A DNA stretch of 64,000 nucleotides from Burkholderia sp. 8Y. GTDB lineage: Bacteria > Pseudomonadota > Gammaproteobacteria > Burkholderiales > Burkholderiaceae. Position 1 is the first letter of the stretch. Every line of letters begins with the position of its first letter. The stretch covers positions 62,001-126,000 of the forward strand of contig NZ_LR733519.1 of assembly GCF_902506145.1 (NCBI RefSeq), in the 5' to 3' direction. Position numbers and translations under genes: made by a program. The notes under the pieces are model-generated. The model made no database searches. It was not told where the DNA came from and saw only the letters and a program-made list of their open reading frames with translations. Positions 8,337 to 17,457 of the stretch are shown here, in pieces.

Positions 8337-9505
8337 TCCCACGCTCCTTCTTTGACCGCTGCATAAACGCGTTCATATTTCTGCCACGTCGATTCGATGG
8401 AGAACACCGACACGATGCGCTCGCGCGCAAGCTCGCCCATGTTTCTTCGCTCGTCGAGCGGCAAGGACAGCACCGAAAGAAGCCCGGCGGCGAGCGCCTG
8501 CGGATTTCGCGCGGGCACGAGGCGGCCCGCATCGCCGATCAGCACCGCCGTATCGCCGACATCGGTGGCCACGCACGGCACGCCGCAGGCCATCGCTTCG
8601 CCGATCACGGTCGGAAAGCCCTCGCTTCTCGATGACAAACAGAAGACGTCGAAGCCCGGCACCAGCGCATCGACATCGTCGCGCGGGCCGAGCAGATGAC
8701 ACGCGTCGGCTACGCCCGCATCGTGCAGCGTCTGCTGCAAAGCGCGATTCTCGCTCACCAGTTCGTGACCGATCATGACAAAGCGGCACGCCGGCATCTC
8801 CCGATGCACGCGTGCGATTGCCGCGATGAAATTGTCGTAGTCCTTCACCGCGTGATAGCGGCCCACGATTCCGACGACCGGCGCGTCTTCACTTACGCCG
8901 AGCAACCCTCTGAGATTGCTTCGCGCGTCGGGCCGCGGCCTGAACGCTTCGACATCGAAACCATTGTGAATGACGTGCATGCGCGACGCGTCATAGCCGC
9001 CTTTCGCGTGATTGGCCCGCGCGGCTTCCGCGCAGCAGATGATGAGATCGGGAATGCGCGACGAACTCGCCGCGCAACACCGCGCGACCACGCTCAGCTT
9101 CGGCTCCGACGCGAAGACGGGATACTCGCTTTGATGGATGGCCCAGAACACGCCGAAGCCCGCGCTCCCGGCGCTTCTCGCGGCCAGCGTGCGTTTCGCG
9201 AGACGCGCCGCGAAGCCGCCGATGAGATCCGCGTGATACATCCATGTCTGCACGACATCCGGGGCGTAATCGACGATCCAGCTCGCGAGGCGGCGCACGA
9301 GCAGCGGTTGCGGCACGCCGTTGCTCATGCCGAGCGCGCGCACTTCGATGCCGAGCGCCTGCAGCCGGGCGCCCATGATGCCGACCGAAGACAGCGACAC
9401 GACGAGATGCTGCGCACGCGTTGCGTGAGACATCTGCGTCAGCCGGTACAACAGAGTTTCCGCCCCTCCGACGCCAAGACCTGAAATGATGTGCAGTATC
9501 CGCAT
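8312..9505 (-). CDS. Glycosyltransferase, family 4
   Basis: 397 residues with the GT-B layout: N-terminal MRILHIISGLGVGGAETLLYRL, the acceptor-side glycine loop, and a C-terminal nucleotide-sugar half with VVGIVGRYHAVKDYDNFIAA and the retaining-GT E-x7-E motif in SEGFPTVIGEAMACGVP. ATG 9505 was chosen because homology starts there; the frame stays open further upstream. First gene of a leftward unit with asnB, whose start lies inside this gene's 3' end. Likely adds one sugar to the lipid-linked repeat unit on the cytoplasmic face; donor unknown. Confidence 0.9.
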   Translation of the reverse strand: MRILHIISGLGVGGAETLLYRLTQMSHATRAQHLVVSLSSVGIMGARLQALGIEVRALGMSNGVPQPLLVRRLASWIVDYAPDVVQTWMYHADLIGGFAARLAKRTLAARSAGSAGFGVFWAIHQSEYPVFASEPKLSVVARCCAASSSRIPDLIICCAEAARANHAKGGYDASRMHVIHNGFDVEAFRPRPDARSNLRGLLGVSEDAPVVGIVGRYHAVKDYDNFIAAIARVHREMPACRFVMIGHELVSENRALQQTLHDAGVADACHLLGPRDDVDALVPGFDVFCLSSRSEGFPTVIGEAMACGVPCVATDVGDTAVLIGDAGRLVPARNPQALAAGLLSVLSLPLDERRNMGELARERIVSVFSIESTWQKYERVYAAVKEGAWECAELRAS

Positions 9506-10042
9506 CCGATAGCCCTGTGCCGGTGAAACTTCTCGAAGACAGTCTGGCCGGTGCAATGTCCGATGCGCGATTTCGCGCCTGTTCAGACGAGTGCGCTTGC
9601 GCACATTGCTCACCAATCTTCGAGAGCTTAATCGATAACACGCGGGCAAAGTCGGTGACTTGTGTGCGCTAAAACACTTAACGCGTATTGATTTTGCGCA
9701 GCTAAGGAAAGCCCTACTCTCGCGCGCCGCATTCGTGTATAAGATCGTCGTGTCGCATTGCAGTACGAGCGATACGCGCGCTGCTTTTTTCGGTGGCTTC
9801 AGAGACGTCCGTTAGTTTTACTAACGGTTGTGCGGCGCGCCCGCGAAGGGCTTGTGAGGCGGCGTCCGAACGCTGTTCGTGAATCGTCGTTCTTTTACGC
9901 AGCCGGTTCGTAACATTATTAGGAATGCCTCGCGCCGACGCTCTCGTCGCTCGGGCTATCGCCAGATCATCGGCGTGCCATCGGATCGCTCAGCCGTGCC
10001 CGGTCCTCATACCAATGAACATCGTCTATTCAGGGGCAGCTC
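9506..10042. other. Divergent promoter region between GT4-asnB and tviB-tviC units
   Basis: 537 bases with no convincing gene. It must drive the leftward GT4-asnB and the rightward tviB unit. It holds a perfect inverted repeat at 9809-9827 (separate entry) and several TA-rich stretches, e.g. around 9665-9690 and 9735-9745. AGGGG at 10031-10035 is the tviB ribosome binding site. No operator of a named regulator is recognised. Confidence 0.5.
9809..9827. repeat. Perfect 8-bp inverted repeat with 3-base centre
   Basis: CCGTTAGT TTT ACTAACGG. It lies in the middle of the divergent spacer, about 215 bases before tviB. It has no adjacent T-run on the plus strand, so an operator or mRNA leader hairpin fits better than a terminator. 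Confidence 0.6.
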
Positions 10043-11320
10043 ATGTATGACTATCGCGATCTCAATGTCGCAGTAATCGGTTTGGGTTATGTAGGACTGC
10101 CCCTTGCCGTCGAATTCAGCAAAAAGCGATCGGTCGTTGGATTCGACACCAATCGCCGCCGCATCTCCGCGCTCATCGAAGGCCACGACTTCACGCTCGA
10201 AGTGAGCGACGAAGAACTCGCCGGCGCGGGACGGCTCAGCTTCAGTCATGACATCGAGGATCTCAGCGGCTGCAACGTGTATATCGCGACCGTGCCGACG
10301 CCGATCGATCAATACAAGCGGCCCAATCTGGACCCGCTCATCAGCGCGAGCCAGATTATCGGCCAGGTGCTGAAGCAAAACGACATCGTCATCTACGAAT
10401 CGACCGTGTATCCCGGCGCGACGGAAGAAGTGTGCGTGCCCGAACTGGAACGCGTGTCGGGCCTGAAATTCAATGTCGATTTCTTCGTCGGCTACAGCCC
10501 GGAACGGATCAATCCCGGCGACAAGGAACACCGCGTCACGAACATTCGCAAGGTCACGTCGGGATCGACGCCCGAAGTAGCCGAAGTCGTCGACCAGCTG
10601 TATCGCGAGATCATCGAAGCCGGCACCTTCAAGGCGGAGAGCATTCGCGTCGCGGAAGCCGCGAAAGTCATCGAAAACACGCAGCGCGATGTCAACATCG
10701 CGCTCATCAACGAGCTGGCCATCATCTTCAACAAGATGGGCATCGACACGAAGGCGGTGCTGGATGCCGCGGGAACCAAGTGGAACTTCCTGCCGTTCAG
10801 GCCCGGGCTCGTCGGCGGCCACTGCATTGGCGTGGACCCGTACTACCTGACGCACAAGGCGCAGGCAATCGGCTATCACCCGGAGATCATTCTCGCGGGA
10901 CGGCGCCTCAACGACAGCATGGGCAAGTACATCGGATCTCAGCTCGTAAAGGCGCTGACCAAGCGCAATATCGCGATCGCGGGGGCCAACGTGCTCGTCA
11001 TGGGGCTGACGTTCAAGGAGAACTGCCCCGACCTGCGCAACACGCGCGTGATCGATATCGTGAGCGAACTGAAGGAGTACGGCATGAGCGTGGACGTCTT
11101 CGACCCGTGGGTGTCGAAGGACGAGGCGCATCGCGAATACGGTCTCGATCCGGTCGACGCACCGCGCGCCGGCCACTACGACGCGATCATCCTGGCCGTC
11201 GCACATCGCGAATTCCGCAGCATGGACGAAGCGGCCGTGCGCGCCTACGGCAAGACGGATCACGTCCTGTACGACCTCAAATACGTCCTGGAAAGCCATG
11301 AGAGCGACTTGCGCCTTTGA
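10043..11320 (+). CDS. tviB: UDP-N-acetylhexosamine 6-dehydrogenase (TviB/WbpO type)
   Basis: 425 residues, the usual length of the UDP-sugar 6-dehydrogenase family. Rossmann motif [10 protein letters not shown] at 11-20, the family segments TPID and YESTVYPG, the conserved Lys in the [10 protein letters not shown] segment and the catalytic Cys261 in GGHCIGVDP. The sequence is closer to TviB/WbpO, which oxidise UDP-GalNAc (or GlcNAc) to the uronic acid, than to UDP-glucose dehydrogenases; the tviC homologue directly downstream supports that. NAD-dependent, cytoplasmic. Start ATG 10043 has AGGGG at 7 bases. First gene of a three-gene rightward operon (tviB, tviC, GT4). Confidence 0.9.
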   Translation: MYDYRDLNVAVIGLGYVGLPLAVEFSKKRSVVGFDTNRRRISALIEGHDFTLEVSDEELAGAGRLSFSHDIEDLSGCNVYIATVPTPIDQYKRPNLDPLISASQIIGQVLKQNDIVIYESTVYPGATEEVCVPELERVSGLKFNVDFFVGYSPERINPGDKEHRVTNIRKVTSGSTPEVAEVVDQLYREIIEAGTFKAESIRVAEAAKVIENTQRDVNIALINELAIIFNKMGIDTKAVLDAAGTKWNFLPFRPGLVGGHCIGVDPYYLTHKAQAIGYHPEIILAGRRLNDSMGKYIGSQLVKALTKRNIAIAGANVLVMGLTFKENCPDLRNTRVIDIVSELKEYGMSVDVFDPWVSKDEAHREYGLDPVDAPRAGHYDAIILAVAHREFRSMDEAAVRAYGKTDHVLYDLKYVLESHESDLRL

Positions 11321-11356
11321 GCGGCACGCCCTGCCCGTCACACTGGAGCCGACGAT

Positions 11357-12457
11357 ATGCTGAACCGCTTCGATGCAGTTTGTGAAGCCCTCGCGCGAGA
11401 ACCGAAGCACTGGCTCATCACCGGCGTGGCCGGATTCGTGGGCTCGAATCTTCTGGAAGCGTTGCTTAAGCTCGATCAGCGCGTGACCGGCCTCGACAAC
11501 TTCATGACGGGATATCGGCACAACCTCGACGAGGTGCGCGGTCTCGTCACGAAGCAACAGTGGTCGCGCTTCCGGTTCATCGAAGGCGATATCCGCCATG
11601 CGGACGACTGCGCGGCCGCAGTGAGCGGCGTCGATCACGTGCTGCACGAAGCCGCGCTCGGCTCGGTGCCGCGTTCCGTGCGCGACCCGATCACCACGCA
11701 CGAGGTCAACAACAGCGGCTTCCTGCAGATGCTCGTCGCGGCGCGCGACGCCAAGGTGTCGAGCTTCACCTACGCGGCGTCGAGCTCGACGTACGGCGAT
11801 CACCCGGACTTGCCGAAGGTCGAGGAAAAGATCGGGCGTCCGCTTTCGCCGTACGCAGTCACGAAGCTCTGCAACGAGCTGTACGCGGAAGTCTTCTCGC
11901 GTACCTATGGTTTCGATTCGATCGGCTTGCGGTATTTCAACGTGTTCGGTCCGCGGCAAGACCCGAACGGCGCGTATGCGGCGGTCATTCCGCTGTGGAC
12001 GGCCGCGTTGATCCGCGATGAAGACGTGCATATCAACGGCGACGGCGAGACGAGCCGCGACTTCTGTTTCGTCGATAACGTCGTGAAGGCGAACATCCTC
12101 GCCGCGACCGCCGATGCTTCCGCGAAGAATCAGGTCTACAACGTCGCCGTCGGCGACCGGACCACGCTGAACGATCTCTACCGGGCGTTGCAGGAGGCGC
12201 TCGCCACGCAGGGCGTGTTCAACGACCGTGCGCCGAAGTACCGCGATTTCCGCATCGGCGACGTGCGGCATTCGCAAGCGAGCGTCGCAAAGGCGGAACG
12301 CCTGCTCGGCTACACGGACCGGGTCCGCATTCTCGACGGCTTGCAGCGGACCATGCCCTGGTACCTTCGCGCCCTTCGGCATGAAGAACCGCCTTGCGCC
12401 GCGCTGGAAACGAGCGTGACCGCCGATGCCCGCGCGACCGTGGATCGATCCGCATAA
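11357..12457 (+). CDS. tviC: UDP-N-acetylglucosamine 4-epimerase (TviC/WbpP type)
   Basis: A 366-residue extended SDR. GxxGxxG at 23-29 (GVAGFVG) binds NAD, the catalytic YxxxK is Y165/K169 in SPYAVTK, with SSSTYGD supplying the Ser/Thr. The N-terminal extension before the Rossmann motif and the LDNFMTGY segment are typical of WbpP/TviC, which interconvert the N-acetylated UDP-GlcNAc and UDP-GalNAc. 36 bases after tviB, so co-transcribed; together they give UDP-GalNAcA. The C-terminal ~20 residues are low complexity and probably not functional. Confidence 0.9.
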   Translation: MLNRFDAVCEALAREPKHWLITGVAGFVGSNLLEALLKLDQRVTGLDNFMTGYRHNLDEVRGLVTKQQWSRFRFIEGDIRHADDCAAAVSGVDHVLHEAALGSVPRSVRDPITTHEVNNSGFLQMLVAARDAKVSSFTYAASSSTYGDHPDLPKVEEKIGRPLSPYAVTKLCNELYAEVFSRTYGFDSIGLRYFNVFGPRQDPNGAYAAVIPLWTAALIRDEDVHINGDGETSRDFCFVDNVVKANILAATADASAKNQVYNVAVGDRTTLNDLYRALQEALATQGVFNDRAPKYRDFRIGDVRHSQASVAKAERLLGYTDRVRILDGLQRTMPWYLRALRHEEPPCAALETSVTADARATVDRSA

Positions 12458-12484
12458 GAACCCGCTGTGCCCGAAGGAGCCCGC

Positions 12485-13690
12485 ATGGATGCACCGAAAG
12501 TCGTCCTGTTCGCAAATACGGACTGGTATCTCTACAACTTCCGTCTCTCGCTCGCGCGCAAGCTGCGCGACGAAGGCTTCGAAGTCGTGCTGATCTCGCC
12601 CGACGGGGAATACGGGCCAAAGCTGGAGGCGCTCGGCTTCCGATGGCACGCCGTCCCGATGGCGCGGCGCAGCCTCAATCCCCTGCGCGAAGTCGCGCTG
12701 CTCGGATGGCTCGCGCGCTTTCTGTTTCGGGAGCGGCCCGCGCTCGTGCACGGATTCACGATCAAGAGCGCCGTCTATGGCGCGCTCGCGAGCCGCATCG
12801 CGGGCGTTCCGGCTCGCGTGAACGCGGTGGCGGGCATGGGGTATGTGTTCACGAGCCGCGATCTGAAAGCCCGCACGCTCAAGCCGCTCGTCACGCTCGC
12901 GATGCGGCTCGCTTTCGGCGGACGCAGCAGCGCATTGATCCTGCAAAACTCCGACGACCTCGAGTTCTTCCGTTCCACGAAGCTCGTCGATGCCTCCGTG
13001 CTGCGGCTCATCCGAAGCTCGGGCGTCTCGCTGACCCGCTTTCAGATACGGGCGCAGGCGCCTGCGGAAGCCGACAAGAAGCCCTTGCGCGTGCTGCTCG
13101 CGGCGCGGCTGCTGTGGGACAAAGGCATCGCCGAGTATGTGGATGCCGCCCGCGCGCTCAAGCACGAAGGCCGCACGGTGCAGTTCCTTCTCGCTGGCTT
13201 GCCGGATGACGGCAATCCCGCTTCGGTCGAACGCGCTGTCGTCGAGGGATGGGCCAAAGAAGGGCTCGTCACCTGGCTCGGCCATGTCGACGACATGCCG
13301 AAGCTGCTGTCCGAGATCGACGTGATGGCGCTGCCGAGCTATCGCGAAGGACTGCCGAAATCGTTGATCGAGGCGGCTGCCTGCGCGCTGCCGCTCGTCA
13401 CGACTTACGCGCCGGGTTGCCGCGAAGTCGTCACCGAGAACGGCGTGGATGGTCTCGTCGTGCCGGTTCGCGACAGCGTCGCGCTGGCGGACGCGATCCG
13501 TTTGCTCGACGACGACAGAGCCTTGGCGACGAAGCTCGGCGTGGCCGCCCGCGATCGCGTGCTTCAGGAATTCGACGAGCGCATCGTCATCGACAAGACG
13601 CTCTCTGTCTATCTCGAGTTGCTGCCGAGCCGCAGCCCCGCTTTCGAGCGCGCGCCGGCGGAAGTGCTCAACGCCGGCGAGCAGCCCTGA
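12485..13690 (+). CDS. Glycosyltransferase, family 4 (PglA/WbpU-like)
   Basis: 401 residues. N-terminal KVVLFANTDWYLYNFRLSLA and HGFTIKSAVYGALA, and C-terminal EGLPKSLIEAAACALP (E-x7-E) with TTYAPGCREVV. This resembles GT4 enzymes that add an N-acetylhexosamine or its uronic acid to an undecaprenyl-diphosphate-linked sugar (PglA, WbpU). Because it sits in the operon that makes UDP-GalNAcA, it is the best candidate for the GalNAcA transferase. ATG 12485 has GAAGGAG at 5 bases; the in-frame GTG at 12467 has no such site. Confidence 0.88.
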   Translation: MDAPKVVLFANTDWYLYNFRLSLARKLRDEGFEVVLISPDGEYGPKLEALGFRWHAVPMARRSLNPLREVALLGWLARFLFRERPALVHGFTIKSAVYGALASRIAGVPARVNAVAGMGYVFTSRDLKARTLKPLVTLAMRLAFGGRSSALILQNSDDLEFFRSTKLVDASVLRLIRSSGVSLTRFQIRAQAPAEADKKPLRVLLAARLLWDKGIAEYVDAARALKHEGRTVQFLLAGLPDDGNPASVERAVVEGWAKEGLVTWLGHVDDMPKLLSEIDVMALPSYREGLPKSLIEAAACALPLVTTYAPGCREVVTENGVDGLVVPVRDSVALADAIRLLDDDRALATKLGVAARDRVLQEFDERIVIDKTLSVYLELLPSRSPAFERAPAEVLNAGEQP

Positions 13691-13703
13691 TAGCGCCTTA
13701 ATG

Positions 13704-13743
13704 TGCGCGGCGTGCGCGGCACGCCTGCCGCGCACGCCGCGCA
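13704..13743. terminator. Bidirectional hairpin between convergent genes
   Basis: A perfect 18-bp inverted repeat (13704-13721 with 13726-13743) around the 4-base loop CGCC. It sits in the 57-base gap between two convergent genes. There is no T-run, but the stem is extremely stable; it probably ends transcription from both sides or protects 3' ends. Confidence 0.75.
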
Positions 13744-13747
13744 ATCA

Positions 13748-14893
13748 TCACGGTTCGAGGTCGGTGCGCAACGGAGCCCCCGCGACGGGCGCGCTCGTGA
13801 GCGCACGCGCCGATTTGTTCGCACGATACCAGCGTCGAACGTCCGCGAGCATGAACGCCACGTTCCCCCACGGACTCGTCGCAATGCGAAAGTCCGTGCT
13901 GGCATAGCTCGAGTCCCCCGCCCACACGCTCTTGTACTTGCCGCCGCCCGCGCCGAAGTCGAAGTCGCGGTGCGAGTCGAACGCCCACTTCACCACATGC
14001 TCCAGCAGTATCGCGCCGGGCGTGAATTTGCCGTAGTTGTCGTCGAACGCGGCCTGCATGCCGCGCACGCACGTCTTCTCCACCGCGACGAGGTTGACCG
14101 CAACGGGCACGTCGTCGAGGGAAAGCGCGAACAACAGGAATTGGCCCGACGTGCGCGGGTCTCGCAGCAGGCTCACGGCGAAGTCGCGAATGCGTGGCGC
14201 GAAGAAGATGCCTTGCCGGCCCGTCTTCTCGGCCCACTTCTTCTTCCAGTCGAAGAGATAGTCGATCAACGAATCGCCCGACGATTCGGCGGGATTGACG
14301 ATCGACACGCTCACGCGGCCCAGCTTCGCGAGGCGCCGGTTGCAAGTGTCGAGTTCCTTGCGTGATTTCGACGGCAGCGACTGCCGCAACGCATCCCAGT
14401 CGGCCCAGCGCGCGCGGCGCACGACAGCAATGCTGACCTGCTCCGAGCGTCCTTTCGCGCGAACTTTGGATGCGTGCGCGTACAGTTCGGTCCCCGCGCA
14501 CACGTAGGGCAAGTTCAGCAAGTCGGCGCCCGTCCTGGACTGAAGCAGCTGCCACGCGCGAGCAACGCGTTCGGCATGGTCCGGACCCGGTTCGGCCAGG
14601 ACATCCGAAGGCACCGAACTATCGGGCGCGAGCGGACGAACGGAACGCCAGAGCATTTCACGCTCGCGCAACAACGGCCACGCGACGACGAGCCGCTCGC
14701 CTTCGAAGCCGACGATACAGAAGAGGCTCGCACCGGCCGGCAACGCGACTTCCTTCAGCGAGTGCAGGCAATACTCGAAACTCAGGTTGTGGATTCCATT
14801 AGCACGGACCCATAAGTCAGTCCACTCGTCCCGCAGCGACTGAAAGCGGTCGAATGTCGTGATCGTCTCAAAGCGGATCGAATTGGTGTTCAA
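13748..14893 (-). CDS. GNAT/FemAB-like acyltransferase (BioF2-like acetyltransferase domain)
   Basis: 381 residues. The C-terminal half matches the GNAT-like domain seen in CelD/BioF2/FemAB proteins of polysaccharide loci: LPSKSRKELDTCNRRLAKLG, FDWKKKWAEKTGR, then FDFGAGGGKYKSVWAG, which is the usual D-x-G-x-G...YK signature. These enzymes transfer acetyl or aminoacyl groups to sugars or lipid-linked saccharides. No signal peptide or membrane span, so a cytoplasmic step, such as N- or O-acylation of the repeat unit, is likely. Probably co-transcribed with the beta-helix gene 54 bases upstream. Confidence 0.75.
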   Translation of the reverse strand: MNTNSIRFETITTFDRFQSLRDEWTDLWVRANGIHNLSFEYCLHSLKEVALPAGASLFCIVGFEGERLVVAWPLLREREMLWRSVRPLAPDSSVPSDVLAEPGPDHAERVARAWQLLQSRTGADLLNLPYVCAGTELYAHASKVRAKGRSEQVSIAVVRRARWADWDALRQSLPSKSRKELDTCNRRLAKLGRVSVSIVNPAESSGDSLIDYLFDWKKKWAEKTGRQGIFFAPRIRDFAVSLLRDPRTSGQFLLFALSLDDVPVAVNLVAVEKTCVRGMQAAFDDNYGKFTPGAILLEHVVKWAFDSHRDFDFGAGGGKYKSVWAGDSSYASTDFRIATSPWGNVAFMLADVRRWYRANKSARALTSAPVAGAPLRTDLEP

Positions 14894-14947
14894 GGTGCCC
14901 CTCTCTTCTGGCAGTTGTGCGAGATGCTGACCGGATGCGCATTTGCT

Positions 14948-15928
14948 TTAGTCCACGCGACATCCCTTCGTGCACGAGTTTCCGTAGTATTGAGCGGAGC
15001 GGCCGCCCTCCCGAGGTCTCACCGTGATGGTCGTGTTCTCGCCCACGACGACGTTGTACCGCACGATATTCCCGCTGTAGTTCGACGTTCCGCCGTGAAC
15101 GCCGCCCGTGATCGAGCCCACCGCTTCACTCGCGCTCACGCGATTGCATTCGAAGATATTGCCGCCGGTATTGTCCGTTGGATGGTCGTTCTCCACGCCC
15201 GCCGTGCAATCGACAAGCTTGTTGTACGCGACATAGCCGTGCATGTGCCCGACGAAAACCGGCCCATAGAACGGGCAGCTTTTGAACGTATTGAAGACGA
15301 TTCTGTCGCCACTGCCGCCGTTCGCGCCGGTTGTCTGGAACATTGCCTGCCCGTAGAACTGCCTGAACGTATTGCCCGCGAGCAGAAAATTGCTGACGTT
15401 ATCTCTCGTCAATACCGGAATATCCCAGTGCCCTGGGGCGTCGAAGTCGATGTGCGGCTTCACCGCGTTCGCGCCCACGAAGTTGCAGTTCACGATGCTA
15501 TCGCCGACGAGCAGGCCCGCGCTCGCTTCGTACACGAACATGCTCTCGGCATCCGATACGGTGCGCTTCAGTATCGTATCCGGCGCGCATTGAATGTGTC
15601 GATGGCTCGCTCTGACGAAAACCGTCTTGTTAATGATGCAGACGCCCGCCGCGATCGATACGTCGCCCGCATTCACGGCCTTCTGGAAAGCCTTGCTGTC
15701 GTCGGTGAGCCCATCGCATTTCGCGCCGAACTGTCGCGGGTCTTTCGGGCGATTCAGCGCGGGAGCGTCGAACGACGTCAACGGACAGTTCGCCGAATGC
15801 GGCACTGGCGACTCGACTGCAAGCGCCGCGCTGCATAAGCCAACCGCCAGCACTGCCAGCGTGTTGAACATCATACGCACCGCGCCCGCATCACGTCTGA
15901 AGTCGTCAACGCTCATACGATTGCACAT
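14948..15928 (-). CDS. Secreted right-handed beta-helix protein (pectate lyase superfamily fold)
   Basis: 326 residues. A signal peptide MMFNTLAVLAVGLCSAALA ends about residue 37 from this start. Then comes the Pectate_lyase_3-type opening FGAKCDGLTDDSKAFQKAV, followed by repeated short beta rungs with Asn ladders (NCNFVGAN, NTFRQFYG, NTFKSCPFYG, NIVRYNVV). Cysteines at the N- and C-ends suggest disulfides and thus a periplasmic or extracellular site. Polysaccharide loci often carry such a helix as lyase, epimerase or depolymerase for the cognate polymer; no catalytic residue can be assigned by eye. TTG 15931, ATG 15928, 15916 and 15874 are possible starts; none has a strong ribosome site. 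Confidence 0.75.
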   Translation of the reverse strand: MCNRMSVDDFRRDAGAVRMMFNTLAVLAVGLCSAALAVESPVPHSANCPLTSFDAPALNRPKDPRQFGAKCDGLTDDSKAFQKAVNAGDVSIAAGVCIINKTVFVRASHRHIQCAPDTILKRTVSDAESMFVYEASAGLLVGDSIVNCNFVGANAVKPHIDFDAPGHWDIPVLTRDNVSNFLLAGNTFRQFYGQAMFQTTGANGGSGDRIVFNTFKSCPFYGPVFVGHMHGYVAYNKLVDCTAGVENDHPTDNTGGNIFECNRVSASEAVGSITGGVHGGTSNYSGNIVRYNVVVGENTTITVRPREGGRSAQYYGNSCTKGCRVD

Positions 15929-16278
15929 CAAGATAGTTCGAAGTCCCGTCGATGGTCGTCACCTCTGCTTCAGTGTTATTCAACCACTCTAACGATTAAA
16001 CCTGCGTGACGATGCCGATCGCGTAATGTGCCTCCGCGCGCCGTTTGATGCAATTGGCAGTGCCATCGATGTGCGGACATTGTGTGGGCCAACGCACACT
16101 CGATGACCATGCGCGAAGGCGAATTTCATGTCGGCCCGCATTATAGTTTTGCGTGCGGTATCGGCGGGGCCGACACTGTTTCCGGTCGAGACCAGATGAC
16201 CCACTGCGTATCAAGCGCGTTTCCGCTCGATCGTTCGATGGAATCGATATGACGCGGCCTTCTTTCTCCGGAGCGTGC
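15929..16278. other. Divergent spacer between beta-helix gene and GT2 gene
   Basis: 350 bases. Short frames occur on both strands but no gene is convincing. GGAG at 16270-16273 serves the GT2 start. It should hold promoters in both directions. Confidence 0.4.
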
Positions 16279-17457
16279 ATGAGCAAGGTGTACAGATACG
16301 TCGCGAAGGCAACGCGTTCGCAAGCCGTGGCGAGAAGCGTCGATGCCGTCGCGCGCATTCCCATTTCGTGCCTGGCCGCTGCGTTGAAGCTCGCGCATGA
16401 TGGCCGCGCCAACGCCATCGACGAGAAGGCGCTCGAAGCCCGCATACAGCAATTGAGGCCGTACCGTCCGTCCAGTCTCAAGCCTTTGACAGACGCGGAT
16501 GAAAACGCGCCTCTCGCGCTTTCCGTCATCGTTCCCGTGTTCAATGCCGAGGCGTATGTGAGCAACTGCATCGACTCGGTACTCGAGCAGGACACGGCAT
16601 TTCAGTACGAACTCATTGTCGTGGACGATGGATCGACCGACGGTTCTCCTCGCATCCTTCAGCAGTACGGAGACCATCCGCGCGTGTCGATAGTGCGCAT
16701 TCCGAACGGCGGCGTTGCGCTCGCCCGGAACGAGGGTCTTCGGCGCGCGCGCGGCCGATACGTGATGTTCGTCGATTCGGACGATTATGTGCCGCGCGAT
16801 TGCGTCGAGACCTTGCTTGCGCCAGCCATGAAAAGCGGTGCCGATATCGTGCAAGGAAGTTACTGGATTGTCGATACGGCCGGCGCGCTGCAAAGAACCC
16901 AGCAATTCGGCGACGTGGCCGCGGCTCGCGCGGACCCGGACGTGTCGGCGCTCTCGGGTTATCCGTGGGGCAAGGTCATCAAGCGCGAACTCTTTGGCCG
17001 CGTGCAGTTTCCCGAAGGCATGGCGTACGAGGACACTATCGTCGCGCTGATCCTGCTGCCTTCCGCGAAGGGCTACATCAGCCTTAGCCAGCCGGTCTAC
17101 TACTACAGGGAGAATCCGCGCGGATTGTCGGCTCGCCTGACTAAGGATCATAAAACGCTGGATGCGTACTGGGTCGTGTCGAAGCTGCTGTCGGACCGCA
17201 GGACGTTGGGGCTTCCGTTCGACAGTCGCGTGTTTCGACAGGTGAAGACGCAATTCGGACCGCTGCTCTACATGCGGCTCGCGAACTATGCCGACGAAGT
17301 GAAACGCGCCGTGTTCTACCTGTGCTGCCGTCAGATGGACGCGCTGAGAAGCGAGATCGGCGCTCACCCTGCGAGCCGGGCCGACGACGCGCTAGACCAC
17401 GCGTTCCGCACGCGCAATTACGCACTCTGGAAGCTGCTGTGTTTCTTCGAGCTTTGA
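16279..17457 (+). CDS. Glycosyltransferase, family 2
   Basis: 392 residues. A 75-residue N-terminal extension precedes the GT-A domain: SVIVPVFNAEAYVSNCIDSVLEQ, VVDDGSTDGSP (nucleotide-binding Asp pair), ALARNEGLRRARGRYVMFVDSDDY with the metal-binding DxD, and a later acidic AYEDT that fits the catalytic base. The C-terminal region is helical, without membrane spans. It probably adds a sugar to the repeat unit. ATG 16279 has GGAG 5 bases upstream and is preferred to ATG 16249 or 16153. Confidence 0.88.
   Translation: MSKVYRYVAKATRSQAVARSVDAVARIPISCLAAALKLAHDGRANAIDEKALEARIQQLRPYRPSSLKPLTDADENAPLALSVIVPVFNAEAYVSNCIDSVLEQDTAFQYELIVVDDGSTDGSPRILQQYGDHPRVSIVRIPNGGVALARNEGLRRARGRYVMFVDSDDYVPRDCVETLLAPAMKSGADIVQGSYWIVDTAGALQRTQQFGDVAAARADPDVSALSGYPWGKVIKRELFGRVQFPEGMAYEDTIVALILLPSAKGYISLSQPVYYYRENPRGLSARLTKDHKTLDAYWVVSKLLSDRRTLGLPFDSRVFRQVKTQFGPLLYMRLANYADEVKRAVFYLCCRQMDALRSEIGAHPASRADDALDHAFRTRNYALWKLLCFFEL

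Noticed and set aside
10007-13744. 1245-codon open frame on the minus strand opposite tviB-tviC-GT4
   Set aside because: The plus-strand proteins have intact family motifs throughout; the antisense frame is Arg/His/Asp-rich, as expected from a high-GC third-position shadow.
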